Assembly (NCBI RefSeq): GCF_017916275.1
Contig: NZ_JAFMST010000003.1
Coordinates: 62,001 to 126,000, forward strand
Length of the DNA: 64,000 nt
Source of the DNA: Rubellimicrobium arenae
GTDB taxonomy: Bacteria; Pseudomonadota; Alphaproteobacteria; Rhodobacterales; Rhodobacteraceae
Reading direction: 5' to 3'
Position numbers and translations under genes: made by a program. Within the stretch, counting starts at the first letter, position 1. The number at the start of each line of letters is the position of its first letter. Positions 26,201 through 33,521 of this stretch are shown one piece after another. The notes beneath the pieces are model-generated. The model worked only from the letters and a program-made list of their open reading frames with translations. It was not told the origin of the DNA and made no database searches.

Positions 26201-26658
26201 TCGGCCGCCTCGCGCTTGATGGCGGCCATGTCGTCGCCCAGCACCTCGGTCGCCGGGATGACGGGAACGCCCGCCTGGATGGCGACCTTGCGGGCCGAGG
26301 CCTTGTCGCCCAGCGCCCGCATGGTGGCGGCGGTCGGGCCGATGAAGATGATGCCCTCGGCCTCGCAGGCGTCCACGAGGTCGGGGTTTTCGGACAAAAG
26401 CCCATAGCCCGGATGGATCGCGTCCGCGCCCGACATCTTGGCCACGCGGATGATCTCGGGGATCGACAGGTAGGCCTGCACGGGGCCCAGACCCTCGCCG
26501 ATGCGGTAGGCCTCGTCCGCCTTGAAGCGGTGGAGGCCCAGCTTGTCCTCCTCCGCGTAGACCGCGACGGTGCGCTTGCCCATCTCGTTGGCCGCGCGCA
26601 TGACGCGGATGGCGATCTCGCCCCGGTTGGCGATCAGGATCTTCTTGAATTCGGGCAT
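23215..26658 (-). CDS. pyc: Pyruvate carboxylase
   Basis: 1147 aa tetramer-forming anaplerotic enzyme: pyruvate + HCO3- + ATP to oxaloacetate. Biotin carboxylase domain at about 1-460 (FKKILIANRGEIAIRVM; LMLKASWGGGGRGMRP; FIEVNPRVQVEHTVTE), carboxyltransferase domain at about 540-830 (VTDTTMRDGHQSLLATRMRS, ECWGGATFDVA, HFHTHDTSG metal site), PYC tetramerisation region, and a C-terminal BCCP with biotinyl-lysine K1113 in EAMKMET. The length is normal for alphaproteobacterial PYC. It is apparently monocistronic, followed by a hairpin. Confidence 0.96.
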   Translation of the reverse strand: MPEFKKILIANRGEIAIRVMRAANEMGKRTVAVYAEEDKLGLHRFKADEAYRIGEGLGPVQAYLSIPEIIRVAKMSGADAIHPGYGLLSENPDLVDACEAEGIIFIGPTAATMRALGDKASARKVAIQAGVPVIPATEVLGDDMAAIKREAAEIGYPLMLKASWGGGGRGMRPILSEDELESKVLEGRREAEAAFGNGEGYLEKMILRARHVEVQILGDKQGNIYHLWERDCSVQRRNQKVVERAPAPYLTQEQREEVCEMAVRLTKAVDYECAGTVEFLMDMDSGKFYFIEVNPRVQVEHTVTEEVTGIDIVRAQILIEEGKSLAEATGVARQEDVKLDGHALQCRVTTEDPLNNFIPDYGRIQMYRSATGPGIRLDGGTAYSGAVITRYYDSLLTKVTARAPTPEMAIARMDRALREFRIRGVSTNIDFVINLLKHPTFLSNQYTTKFIDTTPDLFEFAKRQDRATKILTYIADITVNGHPETAGRAKPQADARKARPPVQALGTWQAGTRQLLDEKGPQAVADWMKAQTRLLVTDTTMRDGHQSLLATRMRSIDMINAAPAYAQMMPGLFSVECWGGATFDVAYRFLQECPWQRLRDIRARMPNIMTQMLLRASNGVGYTNYPDNVVQAFVAQAAKSGVDVFRVFDSLNWVENMRVAMDAVVEANKVCEAAICYTGDILDPDRAKYDLKYYVAMAKELEAAGAHVLGLKDMAGLLKAPAARVLIKALKEEVGLPIHFHTHDTSGAAAATILAASDAGVDAVDAAMDAFSGGTSQACLGSIVEALRHTDRDTGLDVGAIRTISNYWEAVRQQYCAFEAGLQAPASEVYLHEMPGGQFTNLKAQARSLGLEERWHEVAQAYADANMMFGDIVKVTPSSKVVGDMALMMVAQGLTRSQVEDPAVEVAFPESVVDMLKGNLGQPPGGWPEGIQAKVLKGEPATTDRPGAHMAPVDIEAVREKASKDLAVPPLDDEDLNGYLMYPKVFSDYLGRHKTYGPVRVLPTRTFFYGMEPGEEISAEIDPGKTLEIRLQAVGDTTDEGDVRVFFELNGQPRTIRVPNRSAAATASRRPKAEAGNPLHIGAPMPGVVATVAAQAGKPVHAGDLLLTIEAMKMETGIHADRDGTIKAVHVQPGAQIDAKDLLVELS

Positions 26659-26720
26659 GGACGGGCTCCGCTACAGGCGTGCGAACTTTAGGGGTGCCGC
26701 GCTGCGGCGCAAGGCCCCAA

Positions 26721-26754
26721 GCGGCGGATCGTGGAGCCGATGCCGATCCGCCGC
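26721..26754 (-). terminator. Terminator-like hairpin downstream of the glycosyltransferase gene
   Basis: GCGGCGGATC (26721-26730) and GATCCGCCGC (26745-26754) are perfectly complementary (10 bp, 14-nt loop), 8 bases past the stop of the minus-strand gene. Only two Ts follow, so termination efficiency is uncertain. Confidence 0.45.
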
Positions 26755-26762
26755 GGTCCGGT

Positions 26763-27881
26763 TCACGCGGCCTGCTTTTCCTCGATCGCCTCGTGGATCA
26801 CAGGCTTGAGCGGCGTCAGGCTTTCGTTGTCCGAGAAGACCTTTCTCCGAAGGTCGGCATAGGTCCCGTCCAGCTCCGCGGGCAGGGCGTCGAACAGGGC
26901 AGGGACCATCCGGAACGCCGCCCAGGCCCCGGCCAACCGCTCGCGCCCGAATGCGCTCCGGGTGCCGAGCAGGTATTGGGCCATCCTGAACAGGGCCAGG
27001 CGCGTCATCTCGGAGCGGATCCGCGCGTCCGTCTGCCCCAGCCGGGCCAGGATGTAAGCCCGGTTCAGGATCTGCATCCCGCCCAGGGCGCGTCCGTTGC
27101 CGCGGCGCTGGGGCACCTTGTAATGGTGGATCTTCGCGTTTCGCGCACCGATCAGGTAATGTGTCCCCTGTGTCGTGAGAGAGGCTTCGATATCCTCGCC
27201 CAGCGCATAATGTCCCAGGTTCTCGTTGAAGCCGATCCGCCGGATGACATGGGTGCGGAACGACATGCGGAACCCGGTCATCCAGTACACGGGCTTGGCG
27301 TTCTCGGCTTCCAGCCATTCGGGCAGGGGCGGCAGGCGGGCCTGCCGGCGCTCGGCCGCGGTCTCGAAGGGGTCGCGGGCCAGCCGCTGCTCCAGCCGGG
27401 CTCGCTGCACCGCGAACTTCGCCTTGAGCCGATCCCCCAGGGTCATCCGGTACTGGCCGACGGTCGAGGTCCCGCCGACCTGCGGCGCGGTCTTGGCCTC
27501 GGCGGTGCAGACGCCTCCGACGATGCCGTCACGGTCCAGATCGTAGATGCGCATCATCGCATCCAAGGCGCCGGGATACACGAGGCTGTCGTCGTCCGGG
27601 AAGAAGACCACCTCCGTCCGGACCCGGGCCAGGCCGACGTTGCGCTGGTAGGCCGATCCGCGTTCGCTGAGGATGTGATGGATCGGGATGCGGGTCCTTC
27701 GGGACAGGTCGTCGATCAGGCGGCGGGTCGGGCCCGGCTCCTCGGAGCTGTCCACCACGAGGATCTCGCGCGGGGCGGGGCTCTGGGCAAGGAGCAGCGG
27801 CAGCGACAGCGCGAGCGCCGCCGTCCGGTTCCGCGTGGCAATGACAACAGTGTACTCGGTTCTCGACACGGCGGCCCCCAA
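26763..27881 (-). CDS. Family 2 glycosyltransferase
   Basis: Up to 372 aa. The N-terminal GT-A fold is clear: YTVVIATRNRTAALALSL, a substrate-binding ILVVDSSEEPG, RGSAYQRNVGLARV and the metal-binding VVFFPDDDSLVYPGAL (DxD-type). GHYALGEDIEASL carries the catalytic-base-like ED motif. No membrane anchor is evident. The start is uncertain: TTG 27881 (AGAAGG site upstream) or GTG 27869. The product (lipopolysaccharide, exopolysaccharide or another glycan) cannot be inferred from the unrelated neighbours. Confidence 0.82.
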   Translation of the reverse strand: MGAAVSRTEYTVVIATRNRTAALALSLPLLLAQSPAPREILVVDSSEEPGPTRRLIDDLSRRTRIPIHHILSERGSAYQRNVGLARVRTEVVFFPDDDSLVYPGALDAMMRIYDLDRDGIVGGVCTAEAKTAPQVGGTSTVGQYRMTLGDRLKAKFAVQRARLEQRLARDPFETAAERRQARLPPLPEWLEAENAKPVYWMTGFRMSFRTHVIRRIGFNENLGHYALGEDIEASLTTQGTHYLIGARNAKIHHYKVPQRRGNGRALGGMQILNRAYILARLGQTDARIRSEMTRLALFRMAQYLLGTRSAFGRERLAGAWAAFRMVPALFDALPAELDGTYADLRRKVFSDNESLTPLKPVIHEAIEEKQAA

Positions 27882-28124
27882 ATTTCGTTAACCTTCTCAT
27901 CGCTTTGGATTGCGTCCATTTGTTGGCGCCTCTGTGTTGAGGCTGGCAAATCGACACCGCTGCGAGGGGCTGAGGTACAAAGCTTCATGTTCGATCGCCC
28001 TGCCGTTGTGCGTTCGGGAGTCGATGAACGCCTTTCCGTGTAACGGCGGATCACGCGGCGATCACGGAACATAAAGCGAACGAGAGCTTCCATCGAATCG
28101 CAGGCGGCACTATGTTGCCGCGTC

Positions 28125-30509
28125 ATGAGCCTGAGCCCCGATCCCGACCTGCCCCTCTCGCGCCGTGCCATGGCCGGCCCCGTCCCCCGCGCGCCCTATC
28201 TGGACGACCTCAACCCGGCCCAGCGGGCCGCGGTCGAGGCGCTGGACGGACCGGTGCTGATGCTGGCCGGGGCCGGGACCGGCAAGACCAAGGCGCTGAC
28301 GGCGCGGATCGCCCATCTCCTGACCACGGGCCGGGCCCGCCCGAACGAGATCCTCTCGGTGACCTTCACCAACAAGGCCGCCCGTGAGATGCGGGACCGC
28401 GTCGGCCGCATGGTCGGCGACGCGGTGGAAGGCATGCCCTGGCTCGGCACCTTCCACGCCATCTGCGTGAAGCTCCTGCGCCGGCACGCCGAACTGGTGG
28501 GGCTCAGGTCGAACTTCACGATCCTCGACACCGACGACCAGGTGCGCCTCCTCAAGCAGCTCATCCTTGCGGCCGACATCGACGAGAAGCGTTGGCCGGC
28601 GCGCCAGCTCGCGCATATCATCGACGGCTGGAAGAACCGGGCGGTGGGGCCGGGCAACATCCCCGGCGCGGACGTCTCGGCCTTCGACCACAAGGGCGTC
28701 GACCTTTACGCGGCCTACCAGCAGCGCCTGCGGGACCTGAACGCCGTCGATTTCGGCGACCTGCTCCTGCACATGATCACGATCTTCAAGACCCATGAGG
28801 ACGTGCTGTCGCAGTATCAGCGCTGGTTCCGCTACATCCTCGTGGACGAATACCAAGACACCAACATCGCGCAGTACCTCTGGCTGCGGCTTCTGGCGCA
28901 GGGACACCGGAACATCTGCTGCGTGGGCGACGACGACCAGTCGATCTACGGCTGGCGCGGGGCCGAGGTGGGCAACATCCTGCGGTTCGAGACCGACTTC
29001 CCCGGAGCGGTGGTCGTCCGGCTGGAGCAGAACTACCGCTCCACGCCGCATATCCTGGCCGCCGCCTCCGCCGTGATCGCGGGGAACAAGGGGCGGCTCG
29101 GCAAGACGCTCTGGACCGCGCTGGGCGAAGGGGAAAAGGTCCGCCTGATCGGCCATTGGGACGGCGAGGAGGAGGCCCGCTGGATCGGCGAGGAGATCGA
29201 GGCGATGCAGCGCGGGACGCGCGGCATGGACCCGATCGGCCTCGATGGGATCGCCATCCTCGTGCGGGCCTCGCATCAGATGCGGAGCTTCGAGGACCGT
29301 TTCCTGACGATCGGCCTGCCCTACCGCGTGGTCGGCGGCCCCCGATTCTACGAACGTCAGGAAATCCGGGACGCCATGGCCTATTTCCGGCTGGCCGTGT
29401 CCCCCGACGACGACCTCGCCTTCGAGCGGATCGTGAACACGCCCAAGCGGGGCCTGGGCGACAAGGCGATCCAGACGATCCAGGTGGTGGCGCGGCAGAA
29501 CCGCGTGTCCCTGCTCGATGGCGCGCGGATCGCGGCGGACTCCAAGCTCATCGCGGGCAAGGGCGGCAACGAGCTGCGCATCTTCGTCCAGGCCATGGAG
29601 CGGTGGCACGACCAGGTGGTCCGCGAGGGCGACACGCATGTCGAGCTCGCCCAGATGATCCTGGACGAGTCGGGCTACACGGCGATGTGGCAGAACGACA
29701 AGTCGCCCGAGGCGGCCGGGCGGCTCGAGAACCTCAAGGAGCTCGTCAAGGCGCTGGAGCAGTTCGACTCGCTGCAGGGCTTCCTCGAACATGTGGCGCT
29801 GGTCATGGACAACGCGTCCGAGGACGGGGAGGAAAAGGTCTCGATCATGACGCTCCACGCCGCCAAGGGGCTGGAGTTTCCGGCCGTGTTCCTGCCCGGC
29901 TGGGAGGATGGGCTGTTCCCGTCGCAGCGCAGCCTGGACGAGGGCGGGCTCAAGGGCCTCGAGGAGGAGCGGCGGCTCGCTTATGTCGGCATCACGCGGG
30001 CCGAGCAGGTCGCGATCATCTCCTTTGCCGGCAATCGCCGGGTGCATGGGCAGTGGCAGAGTTCGCTGCCCTCCCGCTTCATCGACGAGCTTCCGGCGGA
30101 CCATGTCGAGGTGCTGACCCCGCCCGGCCTTTATGGTGGCGGTTACGGAGCCGCCGGCATGGCGATGGGCGCGAGCCCCGTGCTCCAGGCGGGGGCGGAA
30201 TCGCAACTCGCCGACCGGGCCGCGCGGGCGGATGTCTATGCCTCGCCGGGCTGGCGCCGGCTTCAGGCCCGTTCCCAGGTGCGCCCCCTGCGCGAGCCGC
30301 AGGAGTCCCGGACCATCACCATCGACGCGACCGCCGATTCCTCGTTCGTGGTGGGGGACCGGGTCTTCCACCAGAAGTTCGGCTATGGCCGGATCATCGG
30401 CGCCGAGGGGGACAAGCTCGACATCGACTTCGAGAAGGCGGGGGAGAAGAAGGTCGTCGCCAAGTTCGTGGTGCCCGCTCCGGGGGGCAGGGACGACGTT
30501 CCCTTCTGA
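28125..30509 (+). CDS. ATP-dependent DNA helicase, UvrD/PcrA family
   Basis: 794 aa superfamily 1A 3'-5' helicase used in mismatch and nucleotide excision repair and replication restart. The Q-motif LNPAQRAAVEA is followed by Walker A GAGTGKT (K54), Ia TFTNKAAREMRDRV, Walker B VDEYQDTN, GDDDQSIYGWRGA (motif III), LEQNYRS (IV), STMTLHAAKGLEFP-like motif V (here SIMTLHAAKGLEF) and VGITRAE (VI). The C-terminal region ends with VGDRVFHQKFGYGRI and KFVVPA, the RNA polymerase-contacting Tudor-like tail seen in UvrD/PcrA. Transcribed alone; divergent from the glycosyltransferase. Confidence 0.93.
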   Translation: MSLSPDPDLPLSRRAMAGPVPRAPYLDDLNPAQRAAVEALDGPVLMLAGAGTGKTKALTARIAHLLTTGRARPNEILSVTFTNKAAREMRDRVGRMVGDAVEGMPWLGTFHAICVKLLRRHAELVGLRSNFTILDTDDQVRLLKQLILAADIDEKRWPARQLAHIIDGWKNRAVGPGNIPGADVSAFDHKGVDLYAAYQQRLRDLNAVDFGDLLLHMITIFKTHEDVLSQYQRWFRYILVDEYQDTNIAQYLWLRLLAQGHRNICCVGDDDQSIYGWRGAEVGNILRFETDFPGAVVVRLEQNYRSTPHILAAASAVIAGNKGRLGKTLWTALGEGEKVRLIGHWDGEEEARWIGEEIEAMQRGTRGMDPIGLDGIAILVRASHQMRSFEDRFLTIGLPYRVVGGPRFYERQEIRDAMAYFRLAVSPDDDLAFERIVNTPKRGLGDKAIQTIQVVARQNRVSLLDGARIAADSKLIAGKGGNELRIFVQAMERWHDQVVREGDTHVELAQMILDESGYTAMWQNDKSPEAAGRLENLKELVKALEQFDSLQGFLEHVALVMDNASEDGEEKVSIMTLHAAKGLEFPAVFLPGWEDGLFPSQRSLDEGGLKGLEEERRLAYVGITRAEQVAIISFAGNRRVHGQWQSSLPSRFIDELPADHVEVLTPPGLYGGGYGAAGMAMGASPVLQAGAESQLADRAARADVYASPGWRRLQARSQVRPLREPQESRTITIDATADSSFVVGDRVFHQKFGYGRIIGAEGDKLDIDFEKAGEKKVVAKFVVPAPGGRDDVPF

Positions 30510-30521
30510 TCCGGGCTGCGA

Positions 30522-30558
30522 GGGTCCGGCCCTCGATCTCAGGGATCGGGCCGGTCCC
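30522..30558. terminator. Bidirectional terminator-like hairpin between convergent genes
   Basis: GGG-T-CCGGCCC (30522-30532) pairs with GGGCCGG-T-CCC (30548-30558): 10 pairs with one T/T mismatch and a 15-nt loop, placed between the helicase gene and the convergent LysE-type gene. No long T-run on either side. Confidence 0.45.
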
Positions 30559-30630
30559 CTGTCGGGGTGCTGACGGGCGTCCTGATGGCCGGAGCCCCCG
30601 CGGGATCTCCGATCGTCGGCCCTTATCGGA

Positions 30631-31233
30631 TCAGAGCGCCTGGACGATTGGCCAAAGGGTCGCGATCAGAAGCACCGCCATGACGAGATTGAACGCCCTG
30701 AGCCGGGCGCGCGAGGTCAGGATCCGCCGCATCTCCTGGCCCAGCACCGTCCAGACCGAGATGCAGGGCAGGTTCACCGCGCCGAAGACCGCCGCCACGA
30801 CCAGCACCGTGCCCAGCGACTCGTCCGCCGCATAGAAGGTCAGCGCAGAGATCACCATCATCCAGGCCTTGGGGTTCACCCATTGAAAGGCGGCCGCCTG
30901 CAGGAAGGTGATGGGACGGGCGGCCTCGGGCGCATCGGGGGTCACCGGAGCCGCGGTCGCGATCTTCCAGGCGAGCCAGAGGAGATAAAGGACGGCAAAG
31001 ACCTCCAGCGCGGTATGGGTCCAGGGGACGGCCTCGAAGATGCCGTTCAGCCCCAGCCCCACGGCGACGATCATGGCCGTGAACCCGATTCCCACGCCCA
31101 GCATGTGCGGCAACGACCGGCGCAGGCCGAAATTCGCGCCCGACGCCATCAGCATCAGGTTGTTCGGGCCCGGGGTGATCGAGGACACGAAGGCGAAGCC
31201 AAGGAGAGAGGGAAGGAGGTCGATCGACGTCAT
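30631..31233 (-). CDS. LysE/RhtB family amino acid exporter
   Basis: 200 aa with six hydrophobic segments, the standard LysE/RhtB size. The signature SITPGPNNLMLMASGANFG is near residues 18-36, and FQWVNPKAWMMVISAL near 115-130 is also diagnostic. Such proteins export amino acids or related metabolites by proton-motive force; the substrate cannot be predicted. It is 42 bp downstream of the BenE-type transporter on the same strand. Confidence 0.9.
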   Translation of the reverse strand: MTSIDLLPSLLGFAFVSSITPGPNNLMLMASGANFGLRRSLPHMLGVGIGFTAMIVAVGLGLNGIFEAVPWTHTALEVFAVLYLLWLAWKIATAAPVTPDAPEAARPITFLQAAAFQWVNPKAWMMVISALTFYAADESLGTVLVVAAVFGAVNLPCISVWTVLGQEMRRILTSRARLRAFNLVMAVLLIATLWPIVQAL

Positions 31234-31275
31234 GGCGACGGTCCCTGTTCGGACGGAAACATGGAAGGCGCGGGT

Positions 31276-32430
31276 TCAGGCCGCACGCAGCTTTCCAGCG
31301 GCTTGGTCTAGCCCGTGCAGGGCCAGGCCCGCCACCAGCCCCCAGAAGGCCGCGCCGATCCCGAAGGCCGCCACGCCCGACGCGGTGACAGCCAGGGTGA
31401 CGACCGCCGGAAGCCGCGTGGCCGAGTGGGACACGGCTCCGGTCAGGGCTCCGGTCAGGGGGCCCAGCAGGGCGATGCCGACGATGCCGGCCACCAGCGA
31501 AGGCGGGAGGGCGGCGATGGCGGCGATCACCACGGGCGAGGCCAGGCCGAGAGCCACCCACATCCCCGCATAGGCGAGCCCGACCTTCCACCTTTGCGCT
31601 CGGTCGGGATGAACGTCATCCCCCAGGCAGATCGCCGCGGTGATCGCGGCCATGCTGATCGGATGCGCCCCGAAGAGTCCGGCCACGGCCGAGAGCAACC
31701 CCGTCGAGGCGAGCGCCGGTCCGACCGGCGGCTCGTAGCCCGCCGCCCGCACCGTGGCAAAGCCCGGAAGGTTCTGGGAGGCCATGGTCACCAGGGCGAG
31801 GGGCAGGGCCAGTCCCACCGCCACGCCGGGATCGAACTGGGGGCGGACGAAGACGAGTTGCGGGAGGGAGGCGCCGCCCGGAAGATGGGCGGCCCCCGTG
31901 AGGACGGCGAGGCCCAGTCCGACGGCCAAGGCGGCCAGCACCGCCCACGCAGGATTCCGAAGCCGCACCAGCGCGAAGGCCAGGATCATCGGACCAAGGA
32001 GCGCCGGGGCCTCGGCCGCCGCGGGCGCGAGCTTCAGGCAGAAGGGGAGCAGCACCCCGGCCAGCATGCCCGCCGCGATCGCGTCCGGGATGCGGGCCAC
32101 GAGACGGCCAAGGGGCCGGATGAGCCCCAGGGCCGCGATCATCAGGCCGGACAGGACAAAGGCTCCGGCAGCCTGTTCCATGGTCAGGCCATGGGTGGCG
32201 GCCACGAGGGCCGCGCCCGGCGTCGACCAGGCCAGCACCATGGGAACCCGCGCCCAGCTGCTGAGCGCCGCGCTGCCCAGGGCCTTGGCCAAGGCGATGG
32301 CCAGCACCCAGGAGGCGGTCTGCGCCGGAGTCGCCCCGACCGCCGCCGCCGCCGCGAGCACGAGCGCGATGGTCGAGCCGAAGCCGACGAGCGCCGCCAC
32401 CAGCGCCGCTGAGAAGAGGGATGCCCGCAT
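31276..32430 (-). CDS. BenE family (benzoate/H+ symporter-like) membrane protein
   Basis: 384 aa, about 12 hydrophobic segments. Family-like stretches are VGFGSTIALVLAAAAAVGAT, LAWSTPGAALVA, MASQNLPGFATVRAAGY and GAHPISMAAITAAICLG, which match the BenE/YdcO type. The named substrate (benzoate) is known for Acinetobacter; no aromatic-catabolism genes are nearby, so the transported compound is open. It is followed by lysE, and its upstream region contains the terminator of the CcsR-like array. Confidence 0.88.
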   Translation of the reverse strand: MRASLFSAALVAALVGFGSTIALVLAAAAAVGATPAQTASWVLAIALAKALGSAALSSWARVPMVLAWSTPGAALVAATHGLTMEQAAGAFVLSGLMIAALGLIRPLGRLVARIPDAIAAGMLAGVLLPFCLKLAPAAAEAPALLGPMILAFALVRLRNPAWAVLAALAVGLGLAVLTGAAHLPGGASLPQLVFVRPQFDPGVAVGLALPLALVTMASQNLPGFATVRAAGYEPPVGPALASTGLLSAVAGLFGAHPISMAAITAAICLGDDVHPDRAQRWKVGLAYAGMWVALGLASPVVIAAIAALPPSLVAGIVGIALLGPLTGALTGAVSHSATRLPAVVTLAVTASGVAAFGIGAAFWGLVAGLALHGLDQAAGKLRAA

Positions 32431-32550
32431 GAACCTGTCCCGTCGTTGCGGCGGTCAGGATGACGATGCGGGGCGTTGAACGGAAGGGGCCTTGGCGACG
32501 CTCCGTGGGAAGGTGCGGCTCCCCAGCGCTGTCACTTCGGGTGCGCGGGC

Positions 32551-32590
32551 AAAAAAAGGGCGGCAGCCCAGGGAGGAGAAAGGGCGCCGC
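32551..32590 (-). terminator. Rho-independent terminator formed by the last CUCCUCC hairpin of the sRNA array
   Basis: On the minus strand GCGGC-GCCC (32590-32582) pairs with GGGC-A-GCCGC (32569-32560), with one bulge, around a loop containing CTCCTCCC. After two Cs follows a run of seven Ts (32557-32551). It is thus an intrinsic terminator and an sRNA anti-Shine-Dalgarno hairpin at once. Confidence 0.85.
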
Positions 32591-32927
32591 CACTTCGGTA
32601 GGGGCGGCCCAGGGAGGAGGAGAGGGCAGCCGTTCCGATCATGTTGCGGCGGGACCAGGGAGGAGGAAAGGTCCCGCCGCGTTTCCGCGAGACGCCCAGG
32701 GAGGAGGAGAGGGCGCCAGCGAACTCGTCAAACCCGTGCGGCGGAGCCGGGAGGAGGTGGCCCCGCCGCGAGACACCGGCACCCAGGGAGGAGGAGAGGG
32801 CACCAGCGTAACCTGTGCGGCGGGACCAGGGAGGAGGAGGGGTCCCGCCGCGTCCTGCGCGGGGCGCCCCGGGGCGTTGGGGCGCGTCCGCGAAGGTGAT
32901 CCGACCCCAAGAGGAGGAAGGGTCGGA
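32560..32927 (-). ncRNA. CcsR/'cuckoo'-like sRNA array: eight hairpins with CUCCUCC loops
   Basis: Eight consecutive stem-loops downstream of the DUF1127 gene each display CCTCCTC or CTCCTCC(C) on the minus strand. Stems (plus coordinates): H1 32900-32907/32920-32927; H2 32817-32827/32841-32851; H3 32778-32784/32798-32804; H4 32738-32748/32759-32769; H5 32691-32697/32711-32717; H6 32646-32656/32670-32680; H7 32603-32610/32624-32631; H8 32560-32569/32582-32590. H2, H4 and H6 share an 11-bp GCGGCGG-type stem and H3, H5 and H7 a shorter GGGC stem, which gives a repeat of about 85 nt. A/C mismatches in H3, H4 and H5 become G-U pairs only in minus-strand RNA. In R. sphaeroides such RNAs (CcsR1-4) are processed from a transcript with ccaF1 and act in oxidative stress. 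Borders of individual sRNAs here are not determined. Confidence 0.88.
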
Positions 32928-32938
32928 CCGAAATTCTC

Positions 32939-33166
32939 TTAGGCCCGGTCGGCCGCCTGCCGGGCGATGTTCCGGATGTCGCAGCGGCCCATGCCCAGGT
33001 CGCTCAGCTCGCGGTCGCTGAGGAGCGAAAGCTCGTTCAGCGTCTCACGGTAAAGGCGGTACCGAGCCACGCGATCGGCCATCTGCGCGCGCAGACCCGC
33101 GAACCGGTGGGCCAGCGTCACGCCCGAAACCGCGTTGTGGATGTCGTTTGCGAAGGCCATCGTCAT
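32939..33166 (-). CDS. DUF1127 small protein, CcaF1-like
   Basis: 75 aa basic protein. The C-terminal half (YRETLNELSLLSDRELSDLG, then MGRCDIRNIARQAA) is the DUF1127 (YjiS-like) domain, rich in Arg and amphipathic. It ends 11 bases before the first CUCCUCC hairpin. In R. sphaeroides the DUF1127 protein CcaF1, encoded directly upstream of CcsR sRNAs, binds RNA and influences sRNA maturation; gene order and size here fit an orthologue (inference). ATG 33166 has AAGAGA upstream; a second ATG is two codons later. Confidence 0.88.
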   Translation of the reverse strand: MTMAFANDIHNAVSGVTLAHRFAGLRAQMADRVARYRLYRETLNELSLLSDRELSDLGMGRCDIRNIARQAADRA

Positions 33167-33283
33167 GTCTCTTTCTTCAGTCGATCCGCAGGCCACCGGG
33201 CCGTGCATCCGCGCCGTTAGCGCTGTCACGAGCAGAAATAACCCTTTGCTGCGCCTGCACAATGTCGGAAAGTCGCAATGCTG

Positions 33284-33308
33284 CTATGCAGCAACTGCAT
33301 AAGCAAGG
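33284..33308 (-). promoter_or_regulatory. Candidate RpoH-like promoter of the DUF1127/sRNA transcript
   Basis: On the minus strand CCTTGC (33308-33303) and GCATAG (33289-33284) are separated by 13 nt, a loose match to heat-shock sigma (CTTG...CATA-like) promoters. The homologous R. sphaeroides transcript is RpoH-dependent. A start near 33277 would leave a leader of about 110 nt. The match is not strong; a TTGTGC...TATTTC sigma-70-like pair nearer the gene is an alternative. Confidence 0.3.
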
Positions 33309-33449
33309 CTGACGTATTTCGGGCGTTTCTGCCCGGTTGGGAGGCATGCCCGGAACCGGTCCAAAGGTCCCCCATGGGAAGGGCTAGCCGATTGGGCGCC
33401 ATTCGGGAGGCAATGCCCAGGAGTCGGGCGGATCGTGAACCCCCGAGCC

Positions 33450-33463
33450 CTTGACCTGTCAAG
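33450..33463 (+). promoter_or_regulatory. Palindromic candidate operator upstream of mrp
   Basis: CTTGAC and GTCAAG form a perfect 6-bp inverted repeat around CT, 59 bp before the mrp start. Fe-S metabolism genes are often controlled by IscR/RirA/Fur-type repressors, but the sequence does not let me name the protein. Confidence 0.25.
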
Positions 33464-33521
33464 ACCCCGGCCTCAGACCGACGCTCCAGGATAGGGTGGA
33501 TGCGCGACAGGAGTATGACAG

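Larger units (their letters stand above)
33167..33521. other. Divergent intergenic region between the DUF1127 gene and mrp
   Basis: 355 bp. It contains the candidate promoter of the DUF1127/sRNA transcript and a palindrome CTTGAC-CT-GTCAAG at 33450-33463. Two imperfect copies of a GGGAGGCA(A)TGCCC motif occur near 33340-33354 and 33405-33419. No protein or RNA gene is recognised. Confidence 0.5.

Noticed and set aside
22942-26691. 1249-codon plus-strand open frame opposite pyc
   Set aside because: Pyruvate carboxylase on the minus strand is unmistakable over this whole stretch; the antisense product has no recognisable motif.
32560-32927. Repeated AGGGAGGAGGA motif considered as a CRISPR array or SD-rich coding repeat
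   Set aside because: Repeats are not direct repeats with unique spacers of constant length; each is the loop of its own hairpin, and the structure is explained by CcsR-like sRNAs.
32460-32942. 160-codon plus-strand open frame over the hairpin array
   Set aside because: It arises from the purine-rich repeats and has no start context or domain; the RNA structure lies on the other strand.
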